From NCBI GenBank assembly GCA_905202115.1, contig CAJKQZ010000080.1, forward strand, positions 1-10,206: a stretch of 10,206 nucleotides of DNA, written 5' to 3'. This document shows positions 1 to 6,617 of the stretch, one piece after another (the first letter of the stretch is position 1; the number at the start of each line of letters is the position of its first letter). The DNA comes from an uncultured Prevotellaceae bacterium. GTDB lineage: Bacteria; Bacteroidota; Bacteroidia; Bacteroidales; Bacteroidaceae. The translations under genes were made by a program, and so were the position numbers. Under the pieces are notes generated by a model. The model made no database searches and was not told the origin of the DNA. It worked only from the letters and a program-made list of their open reading frames with translations.

Positions 1-63
1 CTTGTATTTTCAATTTCCTACGGGAAGTTTTTTAACCACACAAAAAAATATTTTTTTTCGCGG
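1..63 (-). repeat. Dispersed ~63-bp AT-rich repeat, copy 1 (inverted)
   Basis: The window opens inside a repeat that reads in reverse relative to copies at 4207-4270 and 10151-10206. Positions 1-16 are the exact reverse complement of 4255-4270. The rest follows the same order: a GCGGGAA-like box (here ACGGGAA, 20-26), a T run, a variable ACCACAC stretch, then an A7-TA-T8 near-palindrome (42-58) ending in CGCGG. It is not coding: copies 1 and 3 differ by a one-base indel in the T-run/ACC segment, which breaks any shared frame. The left limit may lie outside the window. Confidence 0.85.
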
Positions 64-199
64 CAGGCCGGTTAAATATAAATTCGTCCTTTATCGATTA
101 CACGTGAGCCCGTACGAACCTGCACCGGCCAACATCTTTATTTCTGAAAAATTAATAACGACATCCGGAAGAAAAACATGTGGTATTCAAAATATTATT

Positions 200-207
200 T
201 ATTTTTG
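200..207 (+). promoter_or_regulatory. Bacteroidota -7 promoter element for the TPR gene
   Basis: TATTTTTG fits the Bacteroidota -7 consensus TAnnTTTG exactly. It ends 20 bp before the ATG at 228, so transcription would begin around 213-216 with a short leader. I see no good TTTG -33 element at the usual spacing. The position also argues against an upstream start at 180, because that codon would lie upstream of the predicted transcript start. Confidence 0.45.
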
Positions 208-227
208 TAAACAAAAAAACAGGGCAC

Positions 228-1220
228 ATGGGATTCTTCAAATCTTTATTCTCCTTGAACAACGACGAAAACGACAAGGAAACTCTCGAGCAGGAAGCCG
301 CAGAAAAAAAGCGCATAGCATTCGAAACGCTTTGCGACAACGGGCTGCGCGCCATGAATATAAAGGAATACAGACTGGCAGCCAGCTATCTGGCTAAAGC
401 CGTAGAACTTGAGCCCGAGAACGAAAATGCCCGCAGTTACCTTGCCGAAGCCTATCTGAACGGCAACGAAATGAAAAAGGCGCTGCCGCTGCTGCAAGAA
501 ATAGCACAGCAACATCCCGACAACATAAAACTGCAGCTCTCCATAGCACAGTCAGCCGCGCACCTCGACGAATGGAACATAATGTTGCAGGCCTCGCTCA
601 ACGCGGAAAGCATGGAACCCGAAAATCCTACGGCAAAATATATGAAAGGCCTCGCGTTCCACGGAATGAAAGACGAAGAAAAAGCCGTCGGAGCCTTTAC
701 CGAAACCATTGAACTCGAACCCTCTTACAGTCCTGCCTACATCATGCGCTCACGCGCGCTCACAGACCAGGAAAAATTCGACGAAGCCGAAGCCGACATC
801 GACAGCATAATAGCAAAAGGCGAAGCCGATGACAATGTATATATACAAAAAGGAACTCTCAGAGAAAGAAGCGGAGACAATACGGGAGCTGCTCTGGCCT
901 ACGGCAACGCAATAAAGACCAATCCCTTCTGCGGCGAAGCATATCTCAGAAAAGCCGCAGCCGAAGAAGCGGCCGGAAACGACAGCAAAGCACTCGCGAC
1001 ACTCGACGAGGCAATAGCCAATATAGTCGACCCGCACGAAGCACTGAGCATGAGAGCCGCACTGCGCGGCAAACTCGGCGACAGCGCCGGAGCGCAACAA
1101 GACCTCGACAAAGCCGAGGAAATAAAGAAACAAATACCCGAAGAAAACAAGGAAATCTTCACCGAGTTGCAAAACAAAGTGGAAAACAATATCCGCAACA
1201 CAAACCCGCTCAACTTCTGA
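228..1220 (+). CDS. Tetratricopeptide repeat (TPR) protein, cytoplasmic
   Basis: The product is 330 residues and consists almost wholly of about seven or eight degenerate 34-residue TPR units from about residue 33 to 302. Typical signatures are AASYLAKAVELEPEN (51-65), AVGAFTETIELEPS (153-166) and AALAYGNAIKTNP (221-233). TPR arrays form a helical superhelix that binds other proteins, so the likely role is scaffold or adaptor; the partner cannot be named from sequence. The N-terminus (MGFFKSLFSLNND) is not a signal peptide, and the acidic, lysine-rich composition suggests a soluble cytoplasmic protein. I chose ATG 228 over the in-frame ATG at 180 because a -7 box lies between them and because the extra 16 residues carry no TPR similarity. 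The stop is followed by 81 bp before the next + strand gene. I see no terminator there, so co-transcription is possible. Confidence 0.85.
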   Translation: MGFFKSLFSLNNDENDKETLEQEAAEKKRIAFETLCDNGLRAMNIKEYRLAASYLAKAVELEPENENARSYLAEAYLNGNEMKKALPLLQEIAQQHPDNIKLQLSIAQSAAHLDEWNIMLQASLNAESMEPENPTAKYMKGLAFHGMKDEEKAVGAFTETIELEPSYSPAYIMRSRALTDQEKFDEAEADIDSIIAKGEADDNVYIQKGTLRERSGDNTGAALAYGNAIKTNPFCGEAYLRKAAAEEAAGNDSKALATLDEAIANIVDPHEALSMRAALRGKLGDSAGAQQDLDKAEEIKKQIPEENKEIFTELQNKVENNIRNTNPLNF

Positions 1221-1301
1221 GAACCACACCGACCGGATACAGGCGAAAACAAAAAAGAAATACCATAAAACAATAATTACAAAGTTTAAAAACACACCAT
1301 T

Positions 1302-2891
1302 ATGATTTCGACAAAGAAATTTTTTCTTGCTGTATGTGCAGTAATGCTATCCGCAGGACTATCCACCCTTAAAGCACAGGGAACACTCTCCGACGGAAGC
1401 AAATGGCACTGGGAAAAAGGAACTATCGTCATCGACGCGCCGGCGCGTCCCGCCGGCCAGGAGCACGCACTCAACCTTACCGCCCCTAAACTGAAAGTAG
1501 TCCGCGTTGGTTTCGTAGGGCTCGGAATGCGCGGGCCTGGAGCCGTTGCCCGCTGGACACACATCCCCGGCGTGCAGATTGTAGCACTCTGCGACCACGA
1601 GAAACAACGCGCTGAAAACTGCCAGAAATACCTGACACAGGCAGGAATGCCCGAAGCTGCTGTATACTATGGCGAAAAAGGTTACGAGGAACTCTGCAAA
1701 CGGCCCGACATCGATATCGTTTACGTAGCAACCGACTGGCTTCACCACTTCCCCGTTGCAAAATGCGCCCTCGAAAACGGAAAACATACGGCCATAGAAG
1801 TCCCCTCGGCAATGAATCTGAAAGAATGCTGGGAACTGATAAATCTTAGCGAGAAGACACGCAAACATTGCATGCTTCTCGAAAACTGCTGCTACGACTG
1901 GTACGAAATGAATACGCTCAACATGGCGCAGCAGGGAGTGTTCGGAGAAATTCTTCACGTGTCGGGAGCATATTGCCACGACCTCACGCCGTTCTGGGAC
2001 TATTATTGGAAAAAAGATGCCGGCGACAAGCTCGGCTGGCGCCTTGAATTCAATATGAAAAACCGCGGCGACGTATACGCCACCCACGGCCTCGGCCCCG
2101 TGGCGCAGGTGCTCGACATTCACCGCGGCGACCGCATGAAAACTCTCGTTGCAATGGACACTAAATCTGTTCACGGCGTTGAGCTCGTTAAAGAAAAGAC
2201 GGGCAAAAAGGTTGATTTCCGCAACGGCGACTACACCACCACGATGATCCGCACCGAAAACGGAAAGATGATACGCATAGACCACGACGTAATGACTCCG
2301 CAGCCTTACGACCGCAAGTACCAGCTTGTCGGCACCAAAGGTTTCGCGAACAAGTATCCCAACGAAGGATACGCATTGGGAGCTTCCGAGATGAAATCGG
2401 CCGGCGTAACTCCCTCGGCCGACAATCTGTCGGGCCACGAGTATATGTCGGAAAAAGACAAGCAGGCTCTCGTCAAGAAATACTACAGTCCTATCCTCAA
2501 GAAGTACGGCGACGACGCCAAAGAGGTCGGCGGACACGGCGGAATGGACTTTATAATGGATGCACGCCTTGTTTACTGCCTGCAGAATGGTCTGCCGCTC
2601 GACATCGACGTTTACGACCTTGCCGAATGGTGCTGTCTTGCCGAGCTCGGCGCCTTGTCAATGGACAACAACAATGCTTCGGTGCAGATTCCCGACTTCA
2701 CACGCGGCCACTGGAACGAAAACAAAGGCTACAAGCACGCTTTCGCCTCGGCCGAGGATGAAGCCGCTGCCGCACAGGCTGCAAAGGAATTTACCGAAGG
2801 CATGAAAACCGGCGGCCAGAAGTTTCTCGACAAATACTGGAAGGAAGAAGCCAAAGCTGCCAAGAAAGCCGCTAAATCGAACAAGAAATAA
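1302..2891 (+). CDS. Exported Gfo/Idh/MocA-fold glycosidase, GH109-like (alpha-N-acetylgalactosaminidase type)
   Basis: This 529-residue protein begins with a Sec signal peptide (basic MISTKK, hydrophobic core 7-20, likely cleavage after KA or KAQ near 25-26). A Rossmann NAD-binding domain follows, with VGFVGLGMRG at 69-78, CDHEKQ at 97-102 and EVPSA at 166-170. The C-terminal Gfo/Idh/MocA domain carries LLENCCY (192-198), WRLEF (246-250) and YATHGLGPVAQ (259-269). The Y-x-x-H (Y259, H262) within a THGLGP motif is, as I remember the family, the active-site pair of GH109. GH109 enzymes use bound NAD in a redox hydrolysis of alpha-linked N-acetylgalactosamine. H412 in GHGGMDF is a further conserved histidine. 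The tail (about 513-529) is rich in Lys and Ala. Substrates would be mucin-type or blood-group-A glycans in the periplasm or at the surface. The alternative is an uncharacterised exported oxidoreductase of the same fold. I am sure of the fold and export, fairly sure of GH109, and unsure of the substrate. Confidence 0.85.
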   Translation: MISTKKFFLAVCAVMLSAGLSTLKAQGTLSDGSKWHWEKGTIVIDAPARPAGQEHALNLTAPKLKVVRVGFVGLGMRGPGAVARWTHIPGVQIVALCDHEKQRAENCQKYLTQAGMPEAAVYYGEKGYEELCKRPDIDIVYVATDWLHHFPVAKCALENGKHTAIEVPSAMNLKECWELINLSEKTRKHCMLLENCCYDWYEMNTLNMAQQGVFGEILHVSGAYCHDLTPFWDYYWKKDAGDKLGWRLEFNMKNRGDVYATHGLGPVAQVLDIHRGDRMKTLVAMDTKSVHGVELVKEKTGKKVDFRNGDYTTTMIRTENGKMIRIDHDVMTPQPYDRKYQLVGTKGFANKYPNEGYALGASEMKSAGVTPSADNLSGHEYMSEKDKQALVKKYYSPILKKYGDDAKEVGGHGGMDFIMDARLVYCLQNGLPLDIDVYDLAEWCCLAELGALSMDNNNASVQIPDFTRGHWNENKGYKHAFASAEDEAAAAQAAKEFTEGMKTGGQKFLDKYWKEEAKAAKKAAKSNKK

Positions 2892-2958
2892 AGACTGATA
2901 TCCTTAAACGAAAAAGACACAAGCGTTCCGCCACATGGCAAAGACGTTGAAACAAAAT

Positions 2959-3007
2959 GAGGCTGCGGGGCCGTTTGTCACAAACAGTGAGAACGCCGCG
3001 CAGCCTC
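2959..3007 (+). terminator. Stem-loop after the GH109-like gene, possible terminator
   Basis: GAGGCTGCG (2959-2967) pairs perfectly with CGCAGCCTC (2999-3007). The interior holds a second hairpin, GTTTGT-C-ACAAAC (2973-2985). The structure begins 67 bp after the stop at 2891. On the + strand it is not followed by a T run, so it may be a processing or 3'-protecting structure rather than a classical intrinsic terminator. On the - strand it is followed by ATTTTGTTTC, but no - strand gene reads into it. Confidence 0.4.
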
Positions 3008-3031
3008 GCTCATATAACTGCTCATATTAAC
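3008..3031 (+). repeat. Imperfect 12-bp tandem repeat upstream of the GH43 gene
   Basis: GCTCATATAACT is followed immediately by GCTCATATTAAC. The two units share their first eight bases and sit about 104 bp before the GH43 start codon, directly after the stem-loop. A repeated half-site in this position could be an operator for a regulator of the arabinanase gene, but nothing else in the sequence identifies one. Confidence 0.4.
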
Positions 3032-3134
3032 GACAAACAGAATGCTTGTACTTTTCCGCGACCACATATCTGAACAAAACGACATTTTTATCAATACATT
3101 CCCGCTAAACACAAACAAACAACTATCCATTCGC

Positions 3135-4154
3135 ATGAATCCACGTAAAACCACAGTCATCTTTGCCTTAGCATTGCTTTCGGCAATCATTCCCTGCTCC
3201 TCGAACGCGCAAACGGGCGATAAGTCCACCTACAAGAACCCTATAATTGACAAAAACGTGCCCGACCCCACGATAATAAGGGCAAAAGACGGGTACTTTT
3301 ACCTTTACGCCACCGAGAACGCACACAACATTCCCATTTACCGCTCCACTAACCTCACCGACTGGACATTCGCAGGAAACGCATTCGCCAAAGGCACGAA
3401 GCCCGAGTTTCTGAAAGGCGCTGCCGCCTGGGCTCCCGACATCAACTACATAAAAGGAAAATACGTGCTTTACTACGCAAAAGGCATTTGGGGAAACCAC
3501 GAGGATGTAGGCGTAGGAGTTACCGTTGCCGACAATCCTCTCGGCCCGTTCGAGGACAAAGGAGCCGTTCTGGTGAGTAAAGAAATCGGAGTAAAGAACT
3601 CTATCGACCAATTCTTCATTCGCGACCACGGCAAGAACTACCTTATCTGGGGCAGTTTCAGAGGCATTTACATGACCGAGCTCACATCCGACGGACTGCG
3701 TATCAAAGAAAGCAGCAAACTCACCAAACTCGCAGGCGACCAAATGGAAGCGTCATATGTATTCAAGAAAAACGGATACTATTATCTGTTCGGTTCGGCC
3801 GGCAGCTGCTGCGAAGGCGACAGAAGCACCTATACCGTAATCTACGGACGCTCCAAGAAACTTGCGGGCCCTTATGTAACCCGCGACGGCAAACGTCTTC
3901 TTGACGGCGACTACGACGTTCTCATGCATGGAAACGACATTTTTGCCGGCCCGGGACACAACGCAGAGTTCATAACCGACGATGCAGGCGACGACTGGAT
4001 AATATACCACTCCTACCAGCGGGGAAAATCAAAGAAAGGGCGTCTCGGCATGCTCGACAGAATAAAATGGAAAGACGGCTGGCCTTATGTTGAAAACACA
4101 GAACCATCGTCGGAGCACACCGCGCCGTATTTCAAGACCAAGAAAAAGAAATAA
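3135..4154 (+). CDS. Exported GH43 arabinan endo-1,5-alpha-L-arabinosidase
   Basis: The 339-residue product has a Sec signal peptide (MNPRKTTVIFALALLSAII, likely cleavage after SNA or NAQ near 25-26). There is no lipobox. A single GH43 five-bladed beta-propeller follows. The catalytic triad is visible: base Asp44 in VPDPTII, pKa-modulating Asp102 in WAPDINY, and acid Glu205 in QMEASYV. GSCCEG followed by RSTY (223-233) and GPGHNAEF (272-279) are typical of endo-arabinanases rather than of xylosidase-type GH43. His275 probably sits near the metal site. It would cleave alpha-1,5-linked arabinan from pectin in the periplasm or at the surface. ATG 3135 was chosen over an in-frame ATG at 3042 because only the shorter form puts the signal peptide at the N-terminus. 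The gene lies 243 bp after the GH109-like gene and is the last + strand gene before the convergent region. The Lys-rich end (KTKKKK) is unremarkable. Confidence 0.88.
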   Translation: MNPRKTTVIFALALLSAIIPCSSNAQTGDKSTYKNPIIDKNVPDPTIIRAKDGYFYLYATENAHNIPIYRSTNLTDWTFAGNAFAKGTKPEFLKGAAAWAPDINYIKGKYVLYYAKGIWGNHEDVGVGVTVADNPLGPFEDKGAVLVSKEIGVKNSIDQFFIRDHGKNYLIWGSFRGIYMTELTSDGLRIKESSKLTKLAGDQMEASYVFKKNGYYYLFGSAGSCCEGDRSTYTVIYGRSKKLAGPYVTRDGKRLLDGDYDVLMHGNDIFAGPGHNAEFITDDAGDDWIIYHSYQRGKSKKGRLGMLDRIKWKDGWPYVENTEPSSEHTAPYFKTKKKK

Positions 4155-4194
4155 AAACCGCTTCCGCAGATAATCGGCAGCAGGTATTTTACCA

Positions 4195-4208
4195 GGGAAA
4201 AAGTTCCC
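4195..4208 (+). repeat. Small GGGAA/TTCCC hairpin before repeat copy 2
   Basis: GGGAA-AAAG-TTCCC is a 5-bp inverted repeat with a 4-nt loop. It overlaps the start of the dispersed repeat and lies about 40 bp after the GH43 stop. With the A/T palindrome that follows it may help end GH43 transcription, but alone it is weak. Confidence 0.35.
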
Positions 4209-4270
4209 GCGAAAAAAAAATATTTTTTTCACAAGGTAAAAAACTTCCCGCAGCAAATTGAAAATACAAG
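4207..4270 (+). repeat. Dispersed ~63-bp AT-rich repeat, copy 2 (complete)
   Basis: This is the only copy seen with sequence on both sides. In order it holds CCGCG, an A9-TA-T7 near-palindrome (4212-4229), the variable CACAAGG, AAAAAACTTCCCGC (4238-4251) and AGCAAATTGAAAATACAAG (4252-4270). Its right end runs straight into the 21-bp-period palindromic array, and its last six bases fall within the first, degenerate array unit. It lies between convergent genes (GH43 and mrp), 52 bp past the GH43 stop. Confidence 0.9.
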
Positions 4271-4323
4271 GGAGATAATCGAAAATATGTCTGAGATAAT
4301 TCAAAATATCTCAGACATATTTT
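4265..4323 (+). repeat. 21-bp-period palindromic array, site 1
   Basis: Thirteen-base units begin at 4265 (degenerate, TACAAGGGAGATA), 4286 (TATGTCTGAGATA) and 4307 (TATCTCAGACATA), spaced exactly 21 bp. The second and third are in opposite orientation and extend into a perfect 17-bp inverted repeat (4282-4298 with 4307-4323) around an 8-nt loop. The right arm runs into T6, so in RNA this could fold as an AT-rich terminator-like hairpin for GH43. It could equally be a set of DNA sites on one face of the helix. The same units recur at 7630-7696. Confidence 0.85.
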
Positions 4324-4487
4324 TTGCTATATATACACGCGCTGATTTTCAAGTGCTTGGCCGCTGACCGTTTTTGTCTGTAAAACCCTACGGAAAGGCG
4401 CTGCCGGTTTTGTATGTAATGCAGGAGATTTTTGTTGTTTGCAGTTATGAGGCGTTTGCGCCTCTGCCATATAAGTATCACGTTCAA
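4324..4487. other. Convergent intergenic spacer, no gene seen
   Basis: I find no convincing coding frame in this stretch. It contains a perfect GAGGCG-TTTG-CGCCTC hairpin (4449-4464) with no T run on either side, and an AAAACC/GGTTTT inverted pair around the GC-rich segment near 4383-4415. It also contains CTGACCGTTTTTGTCTG (4364-4380), which resembles a decayed version of the 20-bp palindromes bounding the element at 7563-7746. None of these has a clear function. Confidence 0.4.
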
Positions 4488-4526
4488 TAAAAAAAACAAG
4501 TCCCGCGGAAATTTCGCAGGACTTGT
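4488..4526 (-). terminator. Intrinsic terminator of the trmB-mrp operon
   Basis: ACAAGTCC (4496-4503) pairs with GGACTTGT (4519-4526). After one mismatch an inner GCG/CGC stem follows, around an AAATTT-containing loop. Reading on the - strand, the hairpin is followed by eight T residues (4496 down to 4489). It begins 28 bp after the mrp stop. Stem, T run and position together make this a convincing rho-independent terminator. Confidence 0.88.
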
Positions 4527-4553
4527 GTTCGGATTTTTATAAAATGTTCAGGT

Positions 4554-5651
4554 TTATCTTGTTCCCACGATTTTTGTGGGCGGAAGCTCGGCGTTGCGTT
4601 TTTCCACGGCTTTCACCACGTTCAGTGCAAGGTCGCGGAACGCTTTTCCGGCAACGGAACGTTCGTCGAGCGCAACGGGCTGACCTTTGTCGCCGCTTTC
4701 GCATACGGACTGCACAATGGGAATTTCGCCGAGCACGGGCACGTTCATCTCGTCGGCAAGAGTCTTTACGCCGTCACGGCCGAAGATATAGTATTTGTTT
4801 TCCGGCAGTTCGGCCGGCGTGAACCAGGCCATGTTTTCCACTAATCCTAAGATAGGAACGTTTACGTTTTCGTTGCGGTACATGTCTACGCCCTTTCGCG
4901 CGTCGGCCAGGGCCACTTGCTGCGGTGTGCTCACTATTACGGCGCCTGTTATGGGTATTGTCTGCAGGAGCGTCAGGTGTATGTCGCTCGTTCCCGGCGG
5001 AGTATCGAGAATGAAATAGTCGAGGTCGTCCCACTCGGCGTCGCATATCAGTTGCTTGAGCGCGTTGCTCGCCATTGCCCCGCGCCACAGCATGGCGGTG
5101 CCGGGTTTTACGAAGAATCCTATCGACAGAATCTTTATGTTGTAATTTTCGGCGGGAATGAGCATTTGTTTCCCGTTGACTGTTTCGCCGTAGGGCTGGA
5201 AGTTTTCCAGATTAAACATTTTTGGCTGCGACGGCCCGAAGATGTCGGCGTCGAGAAGTCCCACCTTGTAACCCTCTTGTGCGAGAGCTACGGCGAGATT
5301 TGCGGCAACGGTCGATTTTCCCACGCCGCCTTTGCCCGACGACACGGAAATTATGTTTTTTACGCGGGGCAGCACCGGTTTCGGCTCGGCGGTAGGTTTG
5401 TCGGCCTTGCGGGTAGTTATCGTAACCTCGGTGTCGCGGCTCACGTAGGCCTTGATAGACGCTTCGGCGGCGCGCACTACCGATTTCATGAACGGGTCGG
5501 TTTCTTTTTCGAATATTATGGTGAACGACACCTTGTTGCCGTCTATGCGGATGTTGTCGTCTACCATTCCCGATTCCACGATGTTTTTTCCCGTGCCGGG
5601 ATAACGCACTTTCTCAAGCGCTTCGGTAATGAGTTTGGGATAGATGTTCAT
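4554..5651 (-). CDS. mrp: Mrp/NBP35 (ApbC) family ATPase, Fe-S cluster carrier
   Basis: The product is 365 residues. A MIP18/DUF59 domain (about 1-80) precedes a ParA/MinD-like P-loop ATPase. The deviant Walker A is SGKGGVGKST (105-114), with LLDADIFGPSQP (132-143) and the Walker B region FILDTPPGTSD (213-223). The family carries Fe-S clusters to apoproteins in the cytoplasm. The CxxC that many Mrp proteins have just after VENMxxF is absent: here VENMAWFTPAE (271-281) is followed by LPENKYYIFG. I believe this is usual in Bacteroidales. Cys203 and Cys317 are the cysteines left in the ATPase domain. The start at 5651 is preferred because the longer frame to 5828 would overlap trmB and adds Arg-rich sequence unlike the family. 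It lies 29 bp downstream of trmB and ends just before a strong terminator, so the two form an operon. Confidence 0.93.
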   Translation of the reverse strand: MNIYPKLITEALEKVRYPGTGKNIVESGMVDDNIRIDGNKVSFTIIFEKETDPFMKSVVRAAEASIKAYVSRDTEVTITTRKADKPTAEPKPVLPRVKNIISVSSGKGGVGKSTVAANLAVALAQEGYKVGLLDADIFGPSQPKMFNLENFQPYGETVNGKQMLIPAENYNIKILSIGFFVKPGTAMLWRGAMASNALKQLICDAEWDDLDYFILDTPPGTSDIHLTLLQTIPITGAVIVSTPQQVALADARKGVDMYRNENVNVPILGLVENMAWFTPAELPENKYYIFGRDGVKTLADEMNVPVLGEIPIVQSVCESGDKGQPVALDERSVAGKAFRDLALNVVKAVEKRNAELPPTKIVGTR

Positions 5652-5680
5652 TATTTGTGTGTATCTTGTGATGTTTTTTC

Positions 5681-6442
5681 TTATTTCGATGTCTCGAGCG
5701 ACGAGCGTTTTTGCCTGTTGTAGCTGCGATAGGTGTCGAGAGGTATCTCTACGTCGGGCTCGCGAAGCTCTCCGTTGCGCGGAAGTGCGAAACTTATGAA
5801 TTTTATCTTTATTCCCCGTGCCAGCCATTGCGACTCGTAGTATGTCTGAATGCCGGTAACATCGTCGCTGAGGCTTTCGTCGGCGTACACGTCGGAACTT
5901 AATGCAAGCAACGGCAGATTGTTCTCGCTCACCACGTATTTGGTATAGGTAAAAAGGAAATTGCTGTCGGTCTTGACGTTCACAATGCCTCCGTCCTTCA
6001 TGAAACGGCGGTAGCGCTCAAGAAAAAATGTGGATGTCATGCGCTTGCTTGCCCTTTTCATCTGTGGGTCGCTGAAAGTGAGCCATATCTCGTCCACTTC
6101 GTCGGGTGCGAAAAGTTTGTCGCTGTTTTCTATTTCGGCGCGCAGGAATGCAACGTTACGCAGGTTCTCGTCGAGCGCCTGCGTGGCTCCTGTCCACATG
6201 CGCGAGCCCTTTATGTCGACACCTATGTAGTTTTGTCCTGGATTTTTGCGTCCTAATGCAACGGCGTATTCCCCGCGCCCGCAGCCCAGCTCGAGAACTA
6301 ACGGGTTGGAATTGGCGAAAGCTTTCTCTTTCCATGCCCCGCGCATGTGGCAGCCGCTTGAAAGCAGCGTATTGTAGGGAAATTGGTATACGTTGGAGTA
6401 GTTTGCCATGTCGGCGAACTTTGAAAGTTTGTTGCGTCCCAT
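5681..6442 (-). CDS. trmB: tRNA (guanine-N7-)-methyltransferase TrmB
   Basis: The product is 253 residues, a class I SAM-dependent methyltransferase that makes m7G46 in the tRNA variable loop. The SAM-binding motif I is LELGCGRGEY (50-59), followed by GVDIKGSR (74-81). The family's proline-aspartate motif appears as TFSDPQMKR (122-130), a variant that I associate with Bacteroidota rather than the FPDPWPKKRH form. The C-terminal TrmB signature is IQTYYESQWLARGIKIKF (198-215). ATG 6442 gives a slightly long N-terminus; Met12 (MANYSNVYQF) is an alternative start, but the -7 box at 6465-6472 fits 6442 well. It is the first gene of a two-gene operon with mrp. Confidence 0.93.
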   Translation of the reverse strand: MGRNKLSKFADMANYSNVYQFPYNTLLSSGCHMRGAWKEKAFANSNPLVLELGCGRGEYAVALGRKNPGQNYIGVDIKGSRMWTGATQALDENLRNVAFLRAEIENSDKLFAPDEVDEIWLTFSDPQMKRASKRMTSTFFLERYRRFMKDGGIVNVKTDSNFLFTYTKYVVSENNLPLLALSSDVYADESLSDDVTGIQTYYESQWLARGIKIKFISFALPRNGELREPDVEIPLDTYRSYNRQKRSSLETSK

Positions 6443-6464
6443 AGTTTTCTGGCTGTTGTGCCTG

Positions 6465-6472
6465 CAAAGTTA
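6465..6472 (-). promoter_or_regulatory. Bacteroidota -7 promoter element for trmB-mrp
   Basis: On the - strand this reads TAACTTTG, an exact match to TAnnTTTG. It ends 22 bp before the trmB ATG, giving a leader of about 15 nt. No clear -33 TTTG is visible at the usual spacing. Confidence 0.45.
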
Positions 6473-6559
6473 AGCATTTTTGCTTATGTCGCGCTATATG
6501 AGGCAGGAGCGGTTTTTCGGTGTTGCGAAAGCTTTGTTTGTGTGGCTTGCGGGAAACAG

Positions 6560-6597
6560 AATGCCGCGCATGGAAAGCTGATTTCCTGCGCGGCATT
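6560..6597 (-). terminator. Strong hairpin after the trefoil-like secreted protein gene
   Basis: AATGCCGCGCA (6560-6570) pairs perfectly with TGCGCGGCATT (6587-6597). After a single bulged base an inner GGAAA/TTTCC stem closes a 5-nt loop, giving 16 bp of pairing. It starts 20 bp past the gene's stop. On the - strand the tail is CTGTTTCCC, a weak T tract, so termination is likely but not textbook. It also insulates the trmB promoter just to its left. Confidence 0.65.
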
Positions 6598-6617
6598 GTT
6601 TAAGGTTGGTTGTGTTT

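Noticed and set aside
180..227. Upstream start of the TPR gene at 180
   Set aside because: A -7 promoter box lies at 200-207, and the extra residues (MVFKILFIFVNKKTGH) do not continue the TPR pattern.
2..397. Open frame of 131 codons on the + strand at the left end
   Set aside because: It starts in the dispersed repeat, overlaps the TPR gene in another frame and has no family-like sequence. The repeat itself has frame-breaking indels between copies.
4029..4304. Open frame of 91 codons on the - strand across repeat copy 2, similar at protein level to the frame at 9928-10197
   Set aside because: The shared LRE-FY--KKIFFF stretch is simply translation of the repeat. Copies 1 and 3 differ by a one-base indel in this segment, so no common protein is maintained.
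4265..4323. Short regularly spaced repeats read as a CRISPR array
   Set aside because: There are only two or three units, they alternate orientation, and the 8-nt gaps are themselves similar AT-rich sequence rather than unique spacers. No cas gene is present.
4449..4464. GAGGCG-TTTG-CGCCTC hairpin as a terminator
   Set aside because: No T run follows on either strand, and the mrp operon already ends at the much better terminator at 4488-4526.
4917..5723. Long + strand frame opposite mrp (268 codons), and a similar one opposite ilvE (8660-9328)
   Set aside because: Both are antisense shadows of clearly conserved genes whose GC-rich codon use keeps the opposite frame open.
5652..5828. Upstream extension of mrp to an ATG at 5828
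   Set aside because: It would overlap the end of trmB and adds Arg-rich sequence foreign to the Mrp family. The ATG at 5651 starts directly at the MIP18 domain.
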